Part shown: positions 38,736-48,035 of the stretch, piece by piece
How the letters are laid out: each line of letters starts with the position of its first letter
Numbering within the stretch: position 1 is the stretch's first letter
Source of the DNA: Saccharothrix sp. ALI-22-I
Lineage (GTDB): Bacteria > Actinomycetota > Actinomycetes > Mycobacteriales > Pseudonocardiaceae
Reading direction: 5' to 3'
NCBI RefSeq assembly: GCF_001984175.1
Contig: NZ_MTQP01000069.1
Span: forward strand, 806,001 to 870,000
DNA length: 64,000 nucleotides
Translations under genes and position numbers: made by a program
The notes under the pieces: model-generated
Told to the model about the DNA's origin: nothing
Database searches by the model: none
What the model saw: only the letters and a program-made list of their open reading frames with translations

Positions 38736-40179
38736 GCACTGGTCCGCGCGGACGAAGCGCTGGCCGCTGCGCACCCGGCTCGTCGCCGCGCAGGTGGTCC
38801 TGCTCGCGGTGGTGTGCGCGATCATCGGCGTGGCGACCGGGTTCGCGTTGCGGGACTTCCTGGTCCGGCAGTTGGACGGCGAGCTGCGGGAATCGACGTT
38901 CAAGGCCGGCCGGGGACTGTCCATGCCGATGCCCGGCGGTATGCCGCCCAGTCCGCTGGACGGCCCCGGGTTCCGGCCGGGGACGCTGGTGCTGATCAGG
39001 CTCGACGACGGCGTGGTGGACGGCCGGCGGCTGCCCCCGGACTTCAGCGACAGCGTGAGGCTGTCGGGTGACGTGACCGAGCAGATCCAAAACGTGCCCG
39101 CCGACGGCATCGCGCGGACGGTGACGTTGGACGGCGAACTGGGCGACTACCGGGTTCTCTCCCTCACCACGCCGTCCGGGGCGGTGGTGACCACCGGGCT
39201 GCCGATGGCCGACATCGACAGCATCGTGTGGCAGATGGGCTGGATTCTCGGCGGGGTCGCGTTGGCCGGCCTGATCGCGACGAGCCTGGCGGGTGTGCTG
39301 ATAGTCCGCCGCACGCTGCGCCCGCTGGAACGGGTGGCCGCGACCGCCGGCCGGGTGGCGGAGCTGCCGTTGCACGAGGGCGAGGTGGCGCTGGCCGAAC
39401 GGGTGTCCGAACAGGACGCCAACCCCGACACCGAGGTGGGGCAGGTCGGTCTGGCGCTGAACCGGATGCTCGGGCACATCGGCGGCGCGTTGCAGGCCCG
39501 GCACGACAGCGAGACCAGGGTCCGGCAGTTCGTCGCCGACGCCAGCCACGAGCTGCGCACCCCGCTGGCCGCCATCCGCGGCTACGCGGAGCTGACCCGG
39601 CGCACACCCGACGAGGTGCCGCCGCAGATCGCCCACGCCATGCGGCGGGTGGAGTCCGAGGCGGTGCGGATGACGTCACTGGTCGAGGACCTGCTGCTGT
39701 TGGCACGGCTGGACGCCGGGCGTCCGCTGGGGCGTGAGCCGGTGGACCTGTCCCGGCTGGTGGTCGACACGGTCAGCGACGCCCGGATCGCCGGGTCGGA
39801 CCACGAGTGGCGGTTGGAGCTGCCGCCCGAGGCGGTCCAGGTGACCGGTGACACGCACAAGCTGCACCAGGTTCTGGCGAACCTGTTGTCCAACGCGCGC
39901 ACGCACACACCGCCGGGCACCAAGGTCACCACCTCGCTGTCCATTGTGGACGGCGCGGTGGAGGTGGCGGTGACCGACGACGGTCCCGGCATCCCGGAGG
40001 AGTTGCAGGCCGACGTCTTCGAGCGGTTCAGCCGGGGTGACACGTCGCGGTCCCGTGCGGCCGGGAGCACCGGGCTGGGCCTGTCGATCGTGGCCGCCGT
40101 CGTCGCCTCGCACGAGGGCTCGGTGCGGCTGGACAGCAGGCCGGGCCGGACCACGTTCACCGTGCGCCTGCCGCGCTGA
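38713..40179 (+). CDS. sensor histidine kinase
   Basis: A 488-residue kinase. TM1 (about 23-46) and TM2 (about 174-197) enclose a 125-residue sensor domain with a Met/Pro-rich part (LSMPMPGGMPPSP). HAMP follows (IVRRTLRPLERVAATAGRVAELPL), then HisKA with H279 in FVADASHELRTPLAAIRGYAEL, and HATPase with NLLSNARTH (N box), VTDDGPGIPEE (G1), FERFSRG (F) and GSTGLGLSIV (G2). The Met-rich sensor segment could contact a metal or lipid, though this is speculation. It is the partner of the regulator above. Confidence 0.93.
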   Translation: MSSSLRPEHWSARTKRWPLRTRLVAAQVVLLAVVCAIIGVATGFALRDFLVRQLDGELRESTFKAGRGLSMPMPGGMPPSPLDGPGFRPGTLVLIRLDDGVVDGRRLPPDFSDSVRLSGDVTEQIQNVPADGIARTVTLDGELGDYRVLSLTTPSGAVVTTGLPMADIDSIVWQMGWILGGVALAGLIATSLAGVLIVRRTLRPLERVAATAGRVAELPLHEGEVALAERVSEQDANPDTEVGQVGLALNRMLGHIGGALQARHDSETRVRQFVADASHELRTPLAAIRGYAELTRRTPDEVPPQIAHAMRRVESEAVRMTSLVEDLLLLARLDAGRPLGREPVDLSRLVVDTVSDARIAGSDHEWRLELPPEAVQVTGDTHKLHQVLANLLSNARTHTPPGTKVTTSLSIVDGAVEVAVTDDGPGIPEELQADVFERFSRGDTSRSRAAGSTGLGLSIVAAVVASHEGSVRLDSRPGRTTFTVRLPR

Positions 40180-40185
40180 TCCGCA

Positions 40186-40213
40186 CACAGCCGGCTCACA
40201 GGCAGGGCACAAG
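40186..40213 (+). promoter_or_regulatory. three CACAGG-like boxes at 11-bp spacing
   Basis: CACAGC (40186), CACAGG (40197) and CACAAG (40208) repeat at exactly 11 bp, 34 bases before ATG 40247. The arrangement and distance copy those ahead of the response regulator gene (37935-37962, 33 bases). The likely ligand is the regulator encoded at 37995-38735. Confidence 0.68.
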
Positions 40214-40246
40214 GACCGCCCAGGGTCCGCCGACAGGCTCGACCCC

Positions 40247-42043
40247 ATGCGAGCGCGACTACCACTGTTGCTGTTGTTGGCCGGGACGGCGGTGTTGTAC
40301 CTCTGGCGGTTGGGCGACTCCGGTTGGGCCAACGCCTACTACTCCGCCGCCGCCCAGGCCGGTGCCGAGAGCTGGCACGCGTGGTTCTTCGGCGCGACCG
40401 ACTCGGCGGGCGCCATCACCGTCGACAAGACACCCGCGGCGACCTGGGTCATGGGGTTGTCCGCCCGACTGTTCGGGGTCAACGCCTGGAGCATCCTGGT
40501 GCCACAGGCGCTCATGGGCGTGGCCAGTGTGTGGCTGCTGTACGCCACGGTGCGCCGGACGGCCGGTGAGGCCGCCGGTCTGATCGCGGGCGCCGTGCTG
40601 GCGTTGACGCCGGTCGCGGTGCTGATGTTCCGGTTCAACAACCCGGACGCGCTGATGGTGCTGCTGCTCGTGGCGGGCGCCTACTGCACGGTCCGGGCCA
40701 CCGAGAAGGCCTCGGTGCGGTGGCTGGTACTCGCGGGGGTGGCGGTCGGTTTCGCGTTCCTGGCGAAGATGCTCCAGGCGTTCCTGGTGCTGCCCGCGTT
40801 CGGGCTGGTGTACCTGGTGTCCGCGCCCGCCGCGGTGTTGCGCAAGGTGTGGCACCTGGGCGCGGCGCTGGGCGCGATGATCGTCGCCGGTGGCTGGTGG
40901 GTGCTGGCGGTGGAGTTGGTGCCCGCCGGCTCACGGCCCTACATCGGCGGATCGCAGTCCAACAGCGTGCTGGAGTTGGCGCTCGGCTACAACGGGCTCG
41001 GCCGGCTGACCGGTGAGGAGGTCGGCAGCGTCGGCGGCGGACGCGGGTGGGGTTCCACCGGGTGGGCCCGGCTGCTGGGCAGCGAGATGGGCAGTCAGAT
41101 CGCCTGGCTGCTGCCGACCGCGCTGGTGCTGCTGGCCGCCGGGTGGTGGGCCGGGCGCAAGGGCGAACGGGTCGGGATCGCGCTGTGGGGCGGCTGGCTC
41201 GTGGTGACCGCCCTGGTGTTCAGCTTCATGAACGGCATCATCCACGCCTACTACACGGTGGCGTTGGCCCCGGCGATCGGGGCGTTGATCGGCATCGGCG
41301 CGGTCGCGTTGTGGCGCAGACGCCGGGAACCGGCCGCGGCGGCGGCGCTGTCCGGCGCGTTGGCCGTGACGGCGCTGCAGTGCTACCTGCTGCTGTTGGA
41401 CTGGTCGACCGCGCTGGCCGCCGTCGTGCTGATCCTCGGTCTGCCGGCCGCGGTCGGGCTGTTCCTGTCCACGGTCGCGCCCGCCGTCGTGGTCGTGCCG
41501 ATCGCGCTCGTCGCCGCCCTGCTCGGGCCGGGCGCGTACTCCGTGGCCACCGCCGCGACACCGCACTCCGGCGCGATTCCCAGCGCCGGGCCCGCGCGGG
41601 CCAACCGCCCCGGCGGTGGGCTGGTCCTCATGGGCCCCGGCGGTGGGACGGCCAACGTCGGTGGCATGGGCGGGATGGGTGGCCTGCTGAGCGCGCCCAC
41701 ACCCGGCGCGGAACTGGTGGAGCTGTTGCGGGACAACGACGGGTTCACCTGGGCGGCGGCGGCCGTCGGGTCGAACAACGCGGCCGGGTACCAGCTCGGC
41801 AGCGGTGAGCCGGTGATGGCCGTCGGCGGGTTCAACGGCACCGATCCCGCGCCCACGCTGGAGGAGTTCCAGGAATTGGTCCGAAATGGACGGATGCACT
41901 ACTTCCTCGGCGGCGCGGGGATGCCGGCCGAGACCGGCAGCGACGCCGCGCAGCGGATCGCCGAATGGGTCGCGGAGACGTTCACGGTGACGGAGGTGGA
42001 CGGCGTGGCCGTTTACGATCTCACAGCGGACGTACAGCCATGA
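40247..42043 (+). CDS. ArnT/PMT-like membrane glycosyltransferase (first paralogue)
   Basis: A 598-residue GT-C transferase with about 12 hydrophobic segments. The first outer loop carries the acidic site YLWRLGDSGWANAYYSAAAQAG and ITVDKTPAATWVMGLSARLFG, typical of the ArnT/PMT_2 family. A Gly-rich loop and a C-terminal soluble domain (GAELVELLRDNDGFTWAAAAVGSNNAAGYQL, PAPTLEEFQELVRNGRMHYFLG) follow. It should use a polyprenyl-phosphate sugar as donor outside the membrane. Its stop overlaps the GT2-GtrA gene by 4 bases. The third gene is its close paralogue. Confidence 0.87.
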   Translation: MRARLPLLLLLAGTAVLYLWRLGDSGWANAYYSAAAQAGAESWHAWFFGATDSAGAITVDKTPAATWVMGLSARLFGVNAWSILVPQALMGVASVWLLYATVRRTAGEAAGLIAGAVLALTPVAVLMFRFNNPDALMVLLLVAGAYCTVRATEKASVRWLVLAGVAVGFAFLAKMLQAFLVLPAFGLVYLVSAPAAVLRKVWHLGAALGAMIVAGGWWVLAVELVPAGSRPYIGGSQSNSVLELALGYNGLGRLTGEEVGSVGGGRGWGSTGWARLLGSEMGSQIAWLLPTALVLLAAGWWAGRKGERVGIALWGGWLVVTALVFSFMNGIIHAYYTVALAPAIGALIGIGAVALWRRRREPAAAAALSGALAVTALQCYLLLLDWSTALAAVVLILGLPAAVGLFLSTVAPAVVVVPIALVAALLGPGAYSVATAATPHSGAIPSAGPARANRPGGGLVLMGPGGGTANVGGMGGMGGLLSAPTPGAELVELLRDNDGFTWAAAAVGSNNAAGYQLGSGEPVMAVGGFNGTDPAPTLEEFQELVRNGRMHYFLGGAGMPAETGSDAAQRIAEWVAETFTVTEVDGVAVYDLTADVQP

Positions 42044-43296
42044 CACACGAGCCACCCAGCCAAGCGCCCGAGGGTGAGCTCATGACCTTCGCGACGCTCA
42101 CGACGACCACCGTGCTCGACGTGGTGGTGCCGGTGTACAACGAGGAGCGCGACCTCGCGCCCTGCGTGCGCAAGCTGCACGCCGACCTGACCCGGACGTT
42201 CCCCTACACGTTCCGGATCACCATCGCGAACAACGCGAGCACCGACGGGACGCGTGCCGTCGCCGACGAGTTGGCCCGCGAGCTGCCCAACGTGACCGCC
42301 GTGCACCTGGAGGAGAAGGGGCGGGGCCGGGCGCTGAAGGCGGTGTGGACCGCGTCGGACGCGGCCGTGCTGGCGTACATGGACGTGGACCTGTCCACCG
42401 ACCTGGCCGCCCTCGCACCGCTCGTGGCGTCGCTGACCTCCGGGCACTCCGACCTGGCCATCGGCAGCAGACTCGCGCGCGGTGCGCGGGTGGTGCGCGG
42501 CCCGAAGCGCGAGTTCATCTCCCGCTGCTACAACCTGATCCTGCGCGGCACGCTCGCCACCCGGTTCACCGACGCGCAGTGCGGGTTCAAGGCGATCCGG
42601 GCCGACGTGGCCCGCCGGTTGCTGCCGCACGTCGAGGACACCGGCTGGTTCTTCGACACCGAACTGCTGGTGCTCGCCGAACGTGCCGGCGCACGCATCC
42701 ACGAAGTGCCGGTGGACTGGGTGGACGACCCGGACAGCCGGGTGGACATCGTGTCCACCGCCGTGGCCGATCTGAAAGGCGTCGCACGGGTGGGGCGCGG
42801 TCTGGTGACCGGGCGCATCCCCGTCGGCGAACTCCGCGCCCAGCTGGGGAGAGAACCGTTGGAGCCGGAAACGCCGGGTGTGCCCGCGGGGTTGTTCAAG
42901 CAGCTCGTCCGCTTCGCCGCGGTCGGGGTGATCAGCACGTTGGCCTACCTGCTGCTGTTCGTGCTGTTGCGCGGCGGGTTGGGGGCGCAGGGCGCGAACC
43001 TGGTGGCCCTGCTGGTGACCGCGATCGCGAACACCGCGGCCAACCGCCGGTTCACCTTCGGGGTGCGCGGTCGGCGGGGCGCGGGGCGGCACCAGTTCGA
43101 GGGCCTGATCGTCTTCGGCCTGGGCCTGGCGCTGACCAGCGGCTCACTGGCACTGCTGCACCTGTTCTCCGAACCCGGCGGCCCGGCCGAACTGGCCGCG
43201 GTCGTCGGCGCCAACCTCCTGGCCACCGTGCTGCGCTTCCTGTTGCTGCGCAACTGGGTCTTCCGCCCCCGCCGCGCCGTGGAGGCCACCGGATGA
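42040..43296 (+). CDS. GT2 polyprenyl-phosphate glycosyltransferase fused to GtrA-like domain
   Basis: A 418-residue fusion from ATG 42040. Residues about 25-270 are a dolichol-phosphate-mannose-synthase-like GT2: VVVPVYNEERDLAPCV, ITIANNASTDGTRAV and the DXD-like VLAYMDVDLSTD, then FTDAQCGFKAIRADVA and GWFFDTELLVLAERAG. Residues about 290-415 form a GtrA-like four-helix membrane domain (LVRFAAVGVISTLAYLLLFVLLRGG). It should make the polyprenyl-phosphate sugar, and the GtrA part may help it cross the membrane, to feed the flanking ArnT/PMT-like enzymes. It overlaps both neighbours by 4 bases. Confidence 0.9.
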   Translation: MTHEPPSQAPEGELMTFATLTTTTVLDVVVPVYNEERDLAPCVRKLHADLTRTFPYTFRITIANNASTDGTRAVADELARELPNVTAVHLEEKGRGRALKAVWTASDAAVLAYMDVDLSTDLAALAPLVASLTSGHSDLAIGSRLARGARVVRGPKREFISRCYNLILRGTLATRFTDAQCGFKAIRADVARRLLPHVEDTGWFFDTELLVLAERAGARIHEVPVDWVDDPDSRVDIVSTAVADLKGVARVGRGLVTGRIPVGELRAQLGREPLEPETPGVPAGLFKQLVRFAAVGVISTLAYLLLFVLLRGGLGAQGANLVALLVTAIANTAANRRFTFGVRGRRGAGRHQFEGLIVFGLGLALTSGSLALLHLFSEPGGPAELAAVVGANLLATVLRFLLLRNWVFRPRRAVEATG

Positions 43297-45152
43297 CCAC
43301 GCCAACCTCGACTCCAGGGACCTCTTCCATGACCACCGCCACCCTGACGGCACCCGCCACCGCCCCGGCCGCGGCCCGGCCGGGCCGGAACTGGACCACG
43401 CCCGCGCTGGTCGTGCTGCTGGCCGGCACCGCGGCCCTCTACCTGTGGAACCTCACCGACTCCGGCTGGGGCAACAGCTACTACGCCGCCGCCACCCAGG
43501 CCGGGTCGCAGAGCTGGACCGCGTGGCTGTTCGGCGCGTCGGACGCCGGCGGCGTGATCACCGTGGACAAGCCGCCCGCCGCCTTGTGGGTGAGCGGGCT
43601 GTTCGCCCGGATCTTCGGGTTCTCCAGCTGGGCCGTGCTGGCGCCACAGGCCATCGAGGGCGTGCTGGCCGTGTGGTTGTTGTACGCCACGGTGAAGCGC
43701 ACCTCCGGCGCGGCGGCCGGGTTGATGGCCGGCGCGGCTCTCGCGGTGACGCCGGTCGCCGTGCTGATGTTCCGGTTCAACCTCCCCGACGCGTTGCTGG
43801 TGCTGCTGATGGTGGCCGGCGCCTACTGCACGGTGCGGGCGCTGGATAAGGCGTCCGGCTGGTGGCTGGCGTTGGCGGGCGTGGCCATCGGGTTCGCGTT
43901 CCTGGCCAAGATGGGGCAGGCGCTGCTGGTGCTGCCCGCGTTCACCGCCGTCTACCTGCTCGCCGCGCCCGCCTCGCTGCTCAAGCGGTTCGCGCACCTG
44001 CTCGGCGCGGGACTCGCACTGGTCGTCTCCGCCGGTTGGTTCATCGCCCTGGTGGCGCTGTGGCCGACGGACTCCCGCCCGTACATCGGCGGTTCGTCGA
44101 ACGACTCCCTCTGGGAACTGGCCATCGGCTACAACGGCCTCGGCCGGATCTTCGGCGGCGGCGGAGGTGGCGGCGGTGTCGGTGTCGTGGCCGGTGGCAA
44201 CAACGCCAACCTCGGCTTCGGCGGCGCCACCGGCATCGGGCGGCTGTTCGGGGCGAGCATGGGCGCCGAGATCTCGTGGCTGCTGCCGGCGGCGCTCATC
44301 GGCATGGTGGCCGGGCTGTGGTTCACCCGCCGCCTGCCGCGCACCGACCGGACCCGCGCGGCCCTGGTGATGTGGGGCCTCTGGGTGCTGGGCAACGGGA
44401 TCGTGTTCAGCTTCATGAGCGGTATCACCCACCCGTACTACACGGTCGCCGTCGCGCCGGGCATCGCCGCGCTCGTCGCCATCTCCGGCCGGGAGATGTG
44501 GCGTGGCCGCAAGAACGTCCAGGTGCGCGTGGCTCTCGCGCTGATGGTCGCCGCCGCCGGCTTCTGGAGCTTCGCCCTGCTCCAGCGGTTCGGTGACTGG
44601 ATGCCCGCGATCCGCTGGACCGTCGCGGCGGTGACCGTGCTGGTGGCCACCGCGATCGTGATGGGCGCACGCCGGGTCGCCGCGCTGGCCCTGATCACCG
44701 CCGTGTTCTCCACCGCCGCCTTCGGCGTGGCCACCGCCGCCACTCCGCACGGCGGTTCCATCCCGATGTCCGGCCCGGCCGGCTACACCAGCCAGATGGG
44801 CGGCGGCATGGGCGGCGATCCGGCGGGCCAGACCTCCGCGGAGCTGATCGACCTGCTCAAGAACACCACCGGCACCTGGGCGGCGGCGACGGTGAGCGCG
44901 CAGAGCGCGGCGAGCCTGTCACTGGCCTCGGGCAAGGCCGTGATCGGGATCGGCGGCTGGAGCGGCGGTGACCCTGCGCCGACGCTGGAGGAGTTCAAGC
45001 AGTACGTGGCGGACGGCCGGGTCGGCTACTTCGTCACGGGCGGTACCGGCATGGGCGGCGGGCGCGGCGGCAACAGCGAGATCACCGAGTGGGTCGCCGC
45101 GAACTACGAGGCCACCACGATCGGTGAATCGACGGTGTACGAGCTCGACTAG
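43293..45152 (+). CDS. ArnT/PMT-like membrane glycosyltransferase (second paralogue)
   Basis: A 619-residue paralogue of the gene at 40.2 kb. It has the same opening ALYLWNLTDSGWGNSYYAAATQAGSQSW and ITVDKPPAALWVSGLFARIFG, the same VTPVAVLMFRFN.PDAL segment, and a C-terminal soluble domain with PAPTLEEFKQYVADGRVGYFVTGG. A longer disordered N-terminus and a very Gly-rich loop (GGGGGGGGVG near residue 300) set it apart. The two copies may act on different acceptors with the same lipid-linked donor. It ends convergently with, and 4 bases into, the decayed SGNH hydrolase. Confidence 0.87.
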   Translation: MTTPTSTPGTSSMTTATLTAPATAPAAARPGRNWTTPALVVLLAGTAALYLWNLTDSGWGNSYYAAATQAGSQSWTAWLFGASDAGGVITVDKPPAALWVSGLFARIFGFSSWAVLAPQAIEGVLAVWLLYATVKRTSGAAAGLMAGAALAVTPVAVLMFRFNLPDALLVLLMVAGAYCTVRALDKASGWWLALAGVAIGFAFLAKMGQALLVLPAFTAVYLLAAPASLLKRFAHLLGAGLALVVSAGWFIALVALWPTDSRPYIGGSSNDSLWELAIGYNGLGRIFGGGGGGGGVGVVAGGNNANLGFGGATGIGRLFGASMGAEISWLLPAALIGMVAGLWFTRRLPRTDRTRAALVMWGLWVLGNGIVFSFMSGITHPYYTVAVAPGIAALVAISGREMWRGRKNVQVRVALALMVAAAGFWSFALLQRFGDWMPAIRWTVAAVTVLVATAIVMGARRVAALALITAVFSTAAFGVATAATPHGGSIPMSGPAGYTSQMGGGMGGDPAGQTSAELIDLLKNTTGTWAAATVSAQSAASLSLASGKAVIGIGGWSGGDPAPTLEEFKQYVADGRVGYFVTGGTGMGGGRGGNSEITEWVAANYEATTIGESTVYELD

Positions 45153-45727
45153 CACTCCCCGGAAGAGGCGGTGGTCGTTGCGCTCAACTGCGCGGCCACC
45201 GCCTCGGTCGCGATCGGGCGGATGACGTAGCGGGGTGGTTCCGGGTGACCCGCCCACGAGCAGTACACAATCGTTGCGGCGTAAGGGACCAGATCGCGAC
45301 CTCGGCGCCACAGCCACGGAATCCCCTTCACCACCAACCAGCCCACGGTGCAGAGGCGTCACCTTCAACCCGCCCGTGCACACCAGCGGCACCCGTGACG
45401 ACGACCGAACCCACCGACACCAACGCGCCCACGATCGCGTCCAGGTCCAGGTGCAGCTGCCGCGCGTCGAAGTCGGACCGCAACGTGTCGTTCATCCCCA
45501 CCAGCAGCACGGCCGCGTCCGGCCGCACCGGCAGCGCCTTCGGCAGCTGCGCGTGCCGCACCGACGCCACCCGCGCCCCGGTGAACGAGACCGTTCAGGT
45601 ACCGCGCGTCCGGGAAGGCCGCCGCGAGCAGCGGACCGACGCCCCGCCACCCACCGGGCACGGGATCGCCCACGCCCACCGTCGTCGAGTCGCCCAGGAC
45701 CACCAGACTGTGCACCGGCTTGGCCAC
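45149..45727 (-). pseudogene. decayed SGNH/GDSL hydrolase
   Basis: Three pieces in different frames belong to one hydrolase. Frame 1 from ATG 45727 reads LVVLGDSTTVGVGDPVPGGWRGVGPLL (GDS block I) to RYLN. An extra G near 45588 shifts to frame 2, which continues as TGARVASVRHAQLPKAL and VLLVGMNDTLRSDFDARQLHLDLDAIVGALVSVG (block III GMND). Near 45355-45390 a third frame takes over with GWLVVKGIPWLWRRGRDLVPYAA, the usual C-terminus. About 100 residues, including the C-terminal catalytic DxxH block, are missing between the last two pieces. So the gene is broken by a frameshift and an internal deletion. Confidence 0.78.
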
Positions 45728-45778
45728 ACCGAAACCATCGCGCAGCCACGTGACGCGCCGGGGACGAACAGCGGAACG

Positions 45779-46978
45779 CTACCGGAATGCCGGGTACAGC
45801 GGCAGTTCCGCGGCCTTCGCCCCGTACCGCGACACCAGCGCCGTGATGACGTCCTCGGCGTGCGCCGCGATGTGCTTGGCGCCCGACGCCAGCGCGTCGG
45901 ACCGCAGCCGCACCCACCGCGAGAGCAGCACCACCAGGCGCGGCGGCGAGTCCAGCGGGCGGTGCCCGGACGGCAGCGCCGAGTCCAACCCGGGCAGCCC
46001 GCGCCACGTGCCCAGCCACACCCACATCAGCTGCGACTCCAGCAGCCGGGGCAGGAACACCGAGTCGTCGTCCAGGTCCGGCCACACCGACGACACCTCG
46101 GCCCGCCACGCCGCGACCATCGCCTCCGACATGCCGGCGGGCAGCCCGTAGGCGCACCAGCACGACGGGAACGGCACCCGCAGGCACGCCGCGTCGAACA
46201 CGATGTCCCGCACGCAGCCGCCCTCGAAGTCGAGGAACCGGACGCCCTTGCTGGTCACCAGGTGGTTGTCCGGGCAGGACGTGGACGGGCTGAACGCGCG
46301 CCGGCGGGAGGTGACGAACCCTCGCACGGCCTGTTCGGCGTACGCCCGCACCGCGTCCGGTGTGTCGACTTCCAACGATTCGAACAGTAACGCCGGCATC
46401 CCGGCCAACGCCGTGTGCACGTCCACCACGATCGGATCGGCGCAGCACTGGCTGCCCTGGCGGCGCATCAACGCGTCGAAATCGGCGTCACGCCCGGCGG
46501 TCGTCGCGTGCAGCCGTCCCATGGCGTGCGCCCAGGACAGCAGCCCCCGTTCGGCAGCACGCGCGTCGGAGCCCAGCAGCTTCTCCGCCAGCCGAGGGGC
46601 CTTGCCCAGGTCTTCGAGCACCACGAGCCGCTTGGCGTTGTCCTGCGCCACCAGCTCGGGCGTGAGGCGTTCCTCCGACGGCAGCGCGGTGAGCAGCTTG
46701 TGGCTCACCACCTCGTGCGCGAACGGGTCGCGGTCGTTCACCGGCGACGGGTAGCGCTTGACCACCAGCGTGCGGGGCAGCGAGAACGGGGTGTGCGCCA
46801 CCCGGACGCGGGCGACCACCGACCGGCCCGCTCCCCCGAGGTCCTCGGGGTCGGCCAGTCGAACCGGTGCGCCGAACCTGCTGCTCAACACGGACTCGGC
46901 CGCCGCCACCGCCGCGTCCAGCTCGGAAGGGGCAGCGTCGTCGATGTCCTGCGGGCCGGCGGTGATCTCCACGCTCAT
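45779..46978 (-). CDS. APH-like phosphotransferase family protein with altered catalytic loop
   Basis: About 399 residues from ATG 46978 or GTG 46972 (GGAGG is better spaced for the latter). The kinase-like N-lobe shows LPRTLVVKRYPSPVNDRDPFAHEVVSHKLL with a Lys, and the C-lobe has RLVVLEDLGKAPRLAEKLLG, WAHAMGRLHATTAG and FLDFEGGCVRDIVFDAACLRVPF, the DFE metal site. The catalytic loop reads SPSTSCPDNHLV: the Asp expected five residues before the Asn is Thr. So it may be inactive or act differently. The gene lies downstream of the DUF389 gene and upstream of the decayed hydrolase, all on the minus strand. Confidence 0.75.
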   Translation of the reverse strand: MSVEITAGPQDIDDAAPSELDAAVAAAESVLSSRFGAPVRLADPEDLGGAGRSVVARVRVAHTPFSLPRTLVVKRYPSPVNDRDPFAHEVVSHKLLTALPSEERLTPELVAQDNAKRLVVLEDLGKAPRLAEKLLGSDARAAERGLLSWAHAMGRLHATTAGRDADFDALMRRQGSQCCADPIVVDVHTALAGMPALLFESLEVDTPDAVRAYAEQAVRGFVTSRRRAFSPSTSCPDNHLVTSKGVRFLDFEGGCVRDIVFDAACLRVPFPSCWCAYGLPAGMSEAMVAAWRAEVSSVWPDLDDDSVFLPRLLESQLMWVWLGTWRGLPGLDSALPSGHRPLDSPPRLVVLLSRWVRLRSDALASGAKHIAAHAEDVITALVSRYGAKAAELPLYPAFR

Positions 46979-47090
46979 CCCCTCCGACCCTACTCCCGGT
47001 GGCCACCGATCTGACAGAACCCGTCCGGGCACCGTGACGGTAATGCTCACGCCCCGGAGGGTTCCAGTGTTTGTCGAAATCGGCACCCGG

Positions 47091-48032
47091 TCAGCCGCTC
47101 GTGAGGGGTCGTCCCAGCTCACGGGCGCGGCCGCGACGCGTGCGCAGCCCCAGTACCAGCGTCGCCGCCGCCACGATGCCGACCAGGTTCACCGCCAACT
47201 GCGCAATCGACTGGAGGCATATGTCCCACTCACCGAGAACCGCGGCCACCGCGGCGTAGCCTGCGGCGGGCACGGTGGTGACCGAAATGAACACCCCGAC
47301 GAGCGCCGCGGACTTCGCGGACGTCATCGACAGCATCCCGGCCGCGCCCGCGAGCAGCGCCACGATCAACGAGAACGGCCCGACCTGGAACACGAAGTCG
47401 ACCTCGTGCGCGGCGAGCACCATGTCCCGGCTGAACAGGTCGGTGAACGAGCCCGCGAACGCGGCCACCGCGGTGATCGCCATGGCCAGCGGGAACCCGA
47501 CCGCGAGCGCCGCCGCGGCCCTGCGCACCAGGTCCCAGCGCCGCAGCACCATGCCGGCCGCGATCGCGGCGAGCGGGCCGAACTCCGGCCCGACGACCAT
47601 CGCGCCGACGATGGTGATCGGCGAGTTCGTCACCACGCCGACCGCCGCGAGCAGGCACGCGATGATCAGGAACGACAGGAACGTGACGTTGAGCCGGGAC
47701 TCCTCGCCGGTGCGGGACAGCAGCTCCTCCCACACCACCGCGTCCGCGCCTTCACCGGGCGCGGCCTCCTCGGCGCGGTCGGCGGCGTCGGACAGGGCGG
47801 TGTCGATCTGCTCCAGCGTGACGCCGCCGTTGCGGTCGACGCCCAATGCGCACAGGGAGGCCACCACCACATCGGTGGCCTCCCTGGCGACGTCGGCTTC
47901 CACCAAGTCACCCGCGGGCTCGATCGCCGCGCCGCGCAGCAGCACGACGTGCGTGACGCCGGGGTGCTGCTTCAGCGCCACCAACACTTCATCGGTGTGC
48001 TCGACCGGGCAGATGGCCCGCAGGTGCAGCAC
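47091..48032 (-). CDS. DUF389-family membrane protein
   Basis: A 313-residue DUF389 protein. A soluble N-terminal domain (LRAICPVEHTDEVLVALKQHPGVTHVVLLRGAA) precedes about six TM segments with the family signature VVTNSPITIVGAMVVGPEFGPLAAIAAGM and a second AKSAALVGVFISVTTVPAAGYAAVA. Function is not established for the family; a transport role is possible. It starts 3 bases after the aspS stop, so it is likely co-transcribed with aspS, which is not an obvious functional pairing. Confidence 0.88.
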   Translation of the reverse strand: MLHLRAICPVEHTDEVLVALKQHPGVTHVVLLRGAAIEPAGDLVEADVAREATDVVVASLCALGVDRNGGVTLEQIDTALSDAADRAEEAAPGEGADAVVWEELLSRTGEESRLNVTFLSFLIIACLLAAVGVVTNSPITIVGAMVVGPEFGPLAAIAAGMVLRRWDLVRRAAAALAVGFPLAMAITAVAAFAGSFTDLFSRDMVLAAHEVDFVFQVGPFSLIVALLAGAAGMLSMTSAKSAALVGVFISVTTVPAAGYAAVAAVLGEWDICLQSIAQLAVNLVGIVAAATLVLGLRTRRGRARELGRPLTSG

Positions 48033-48035
48033 TGG

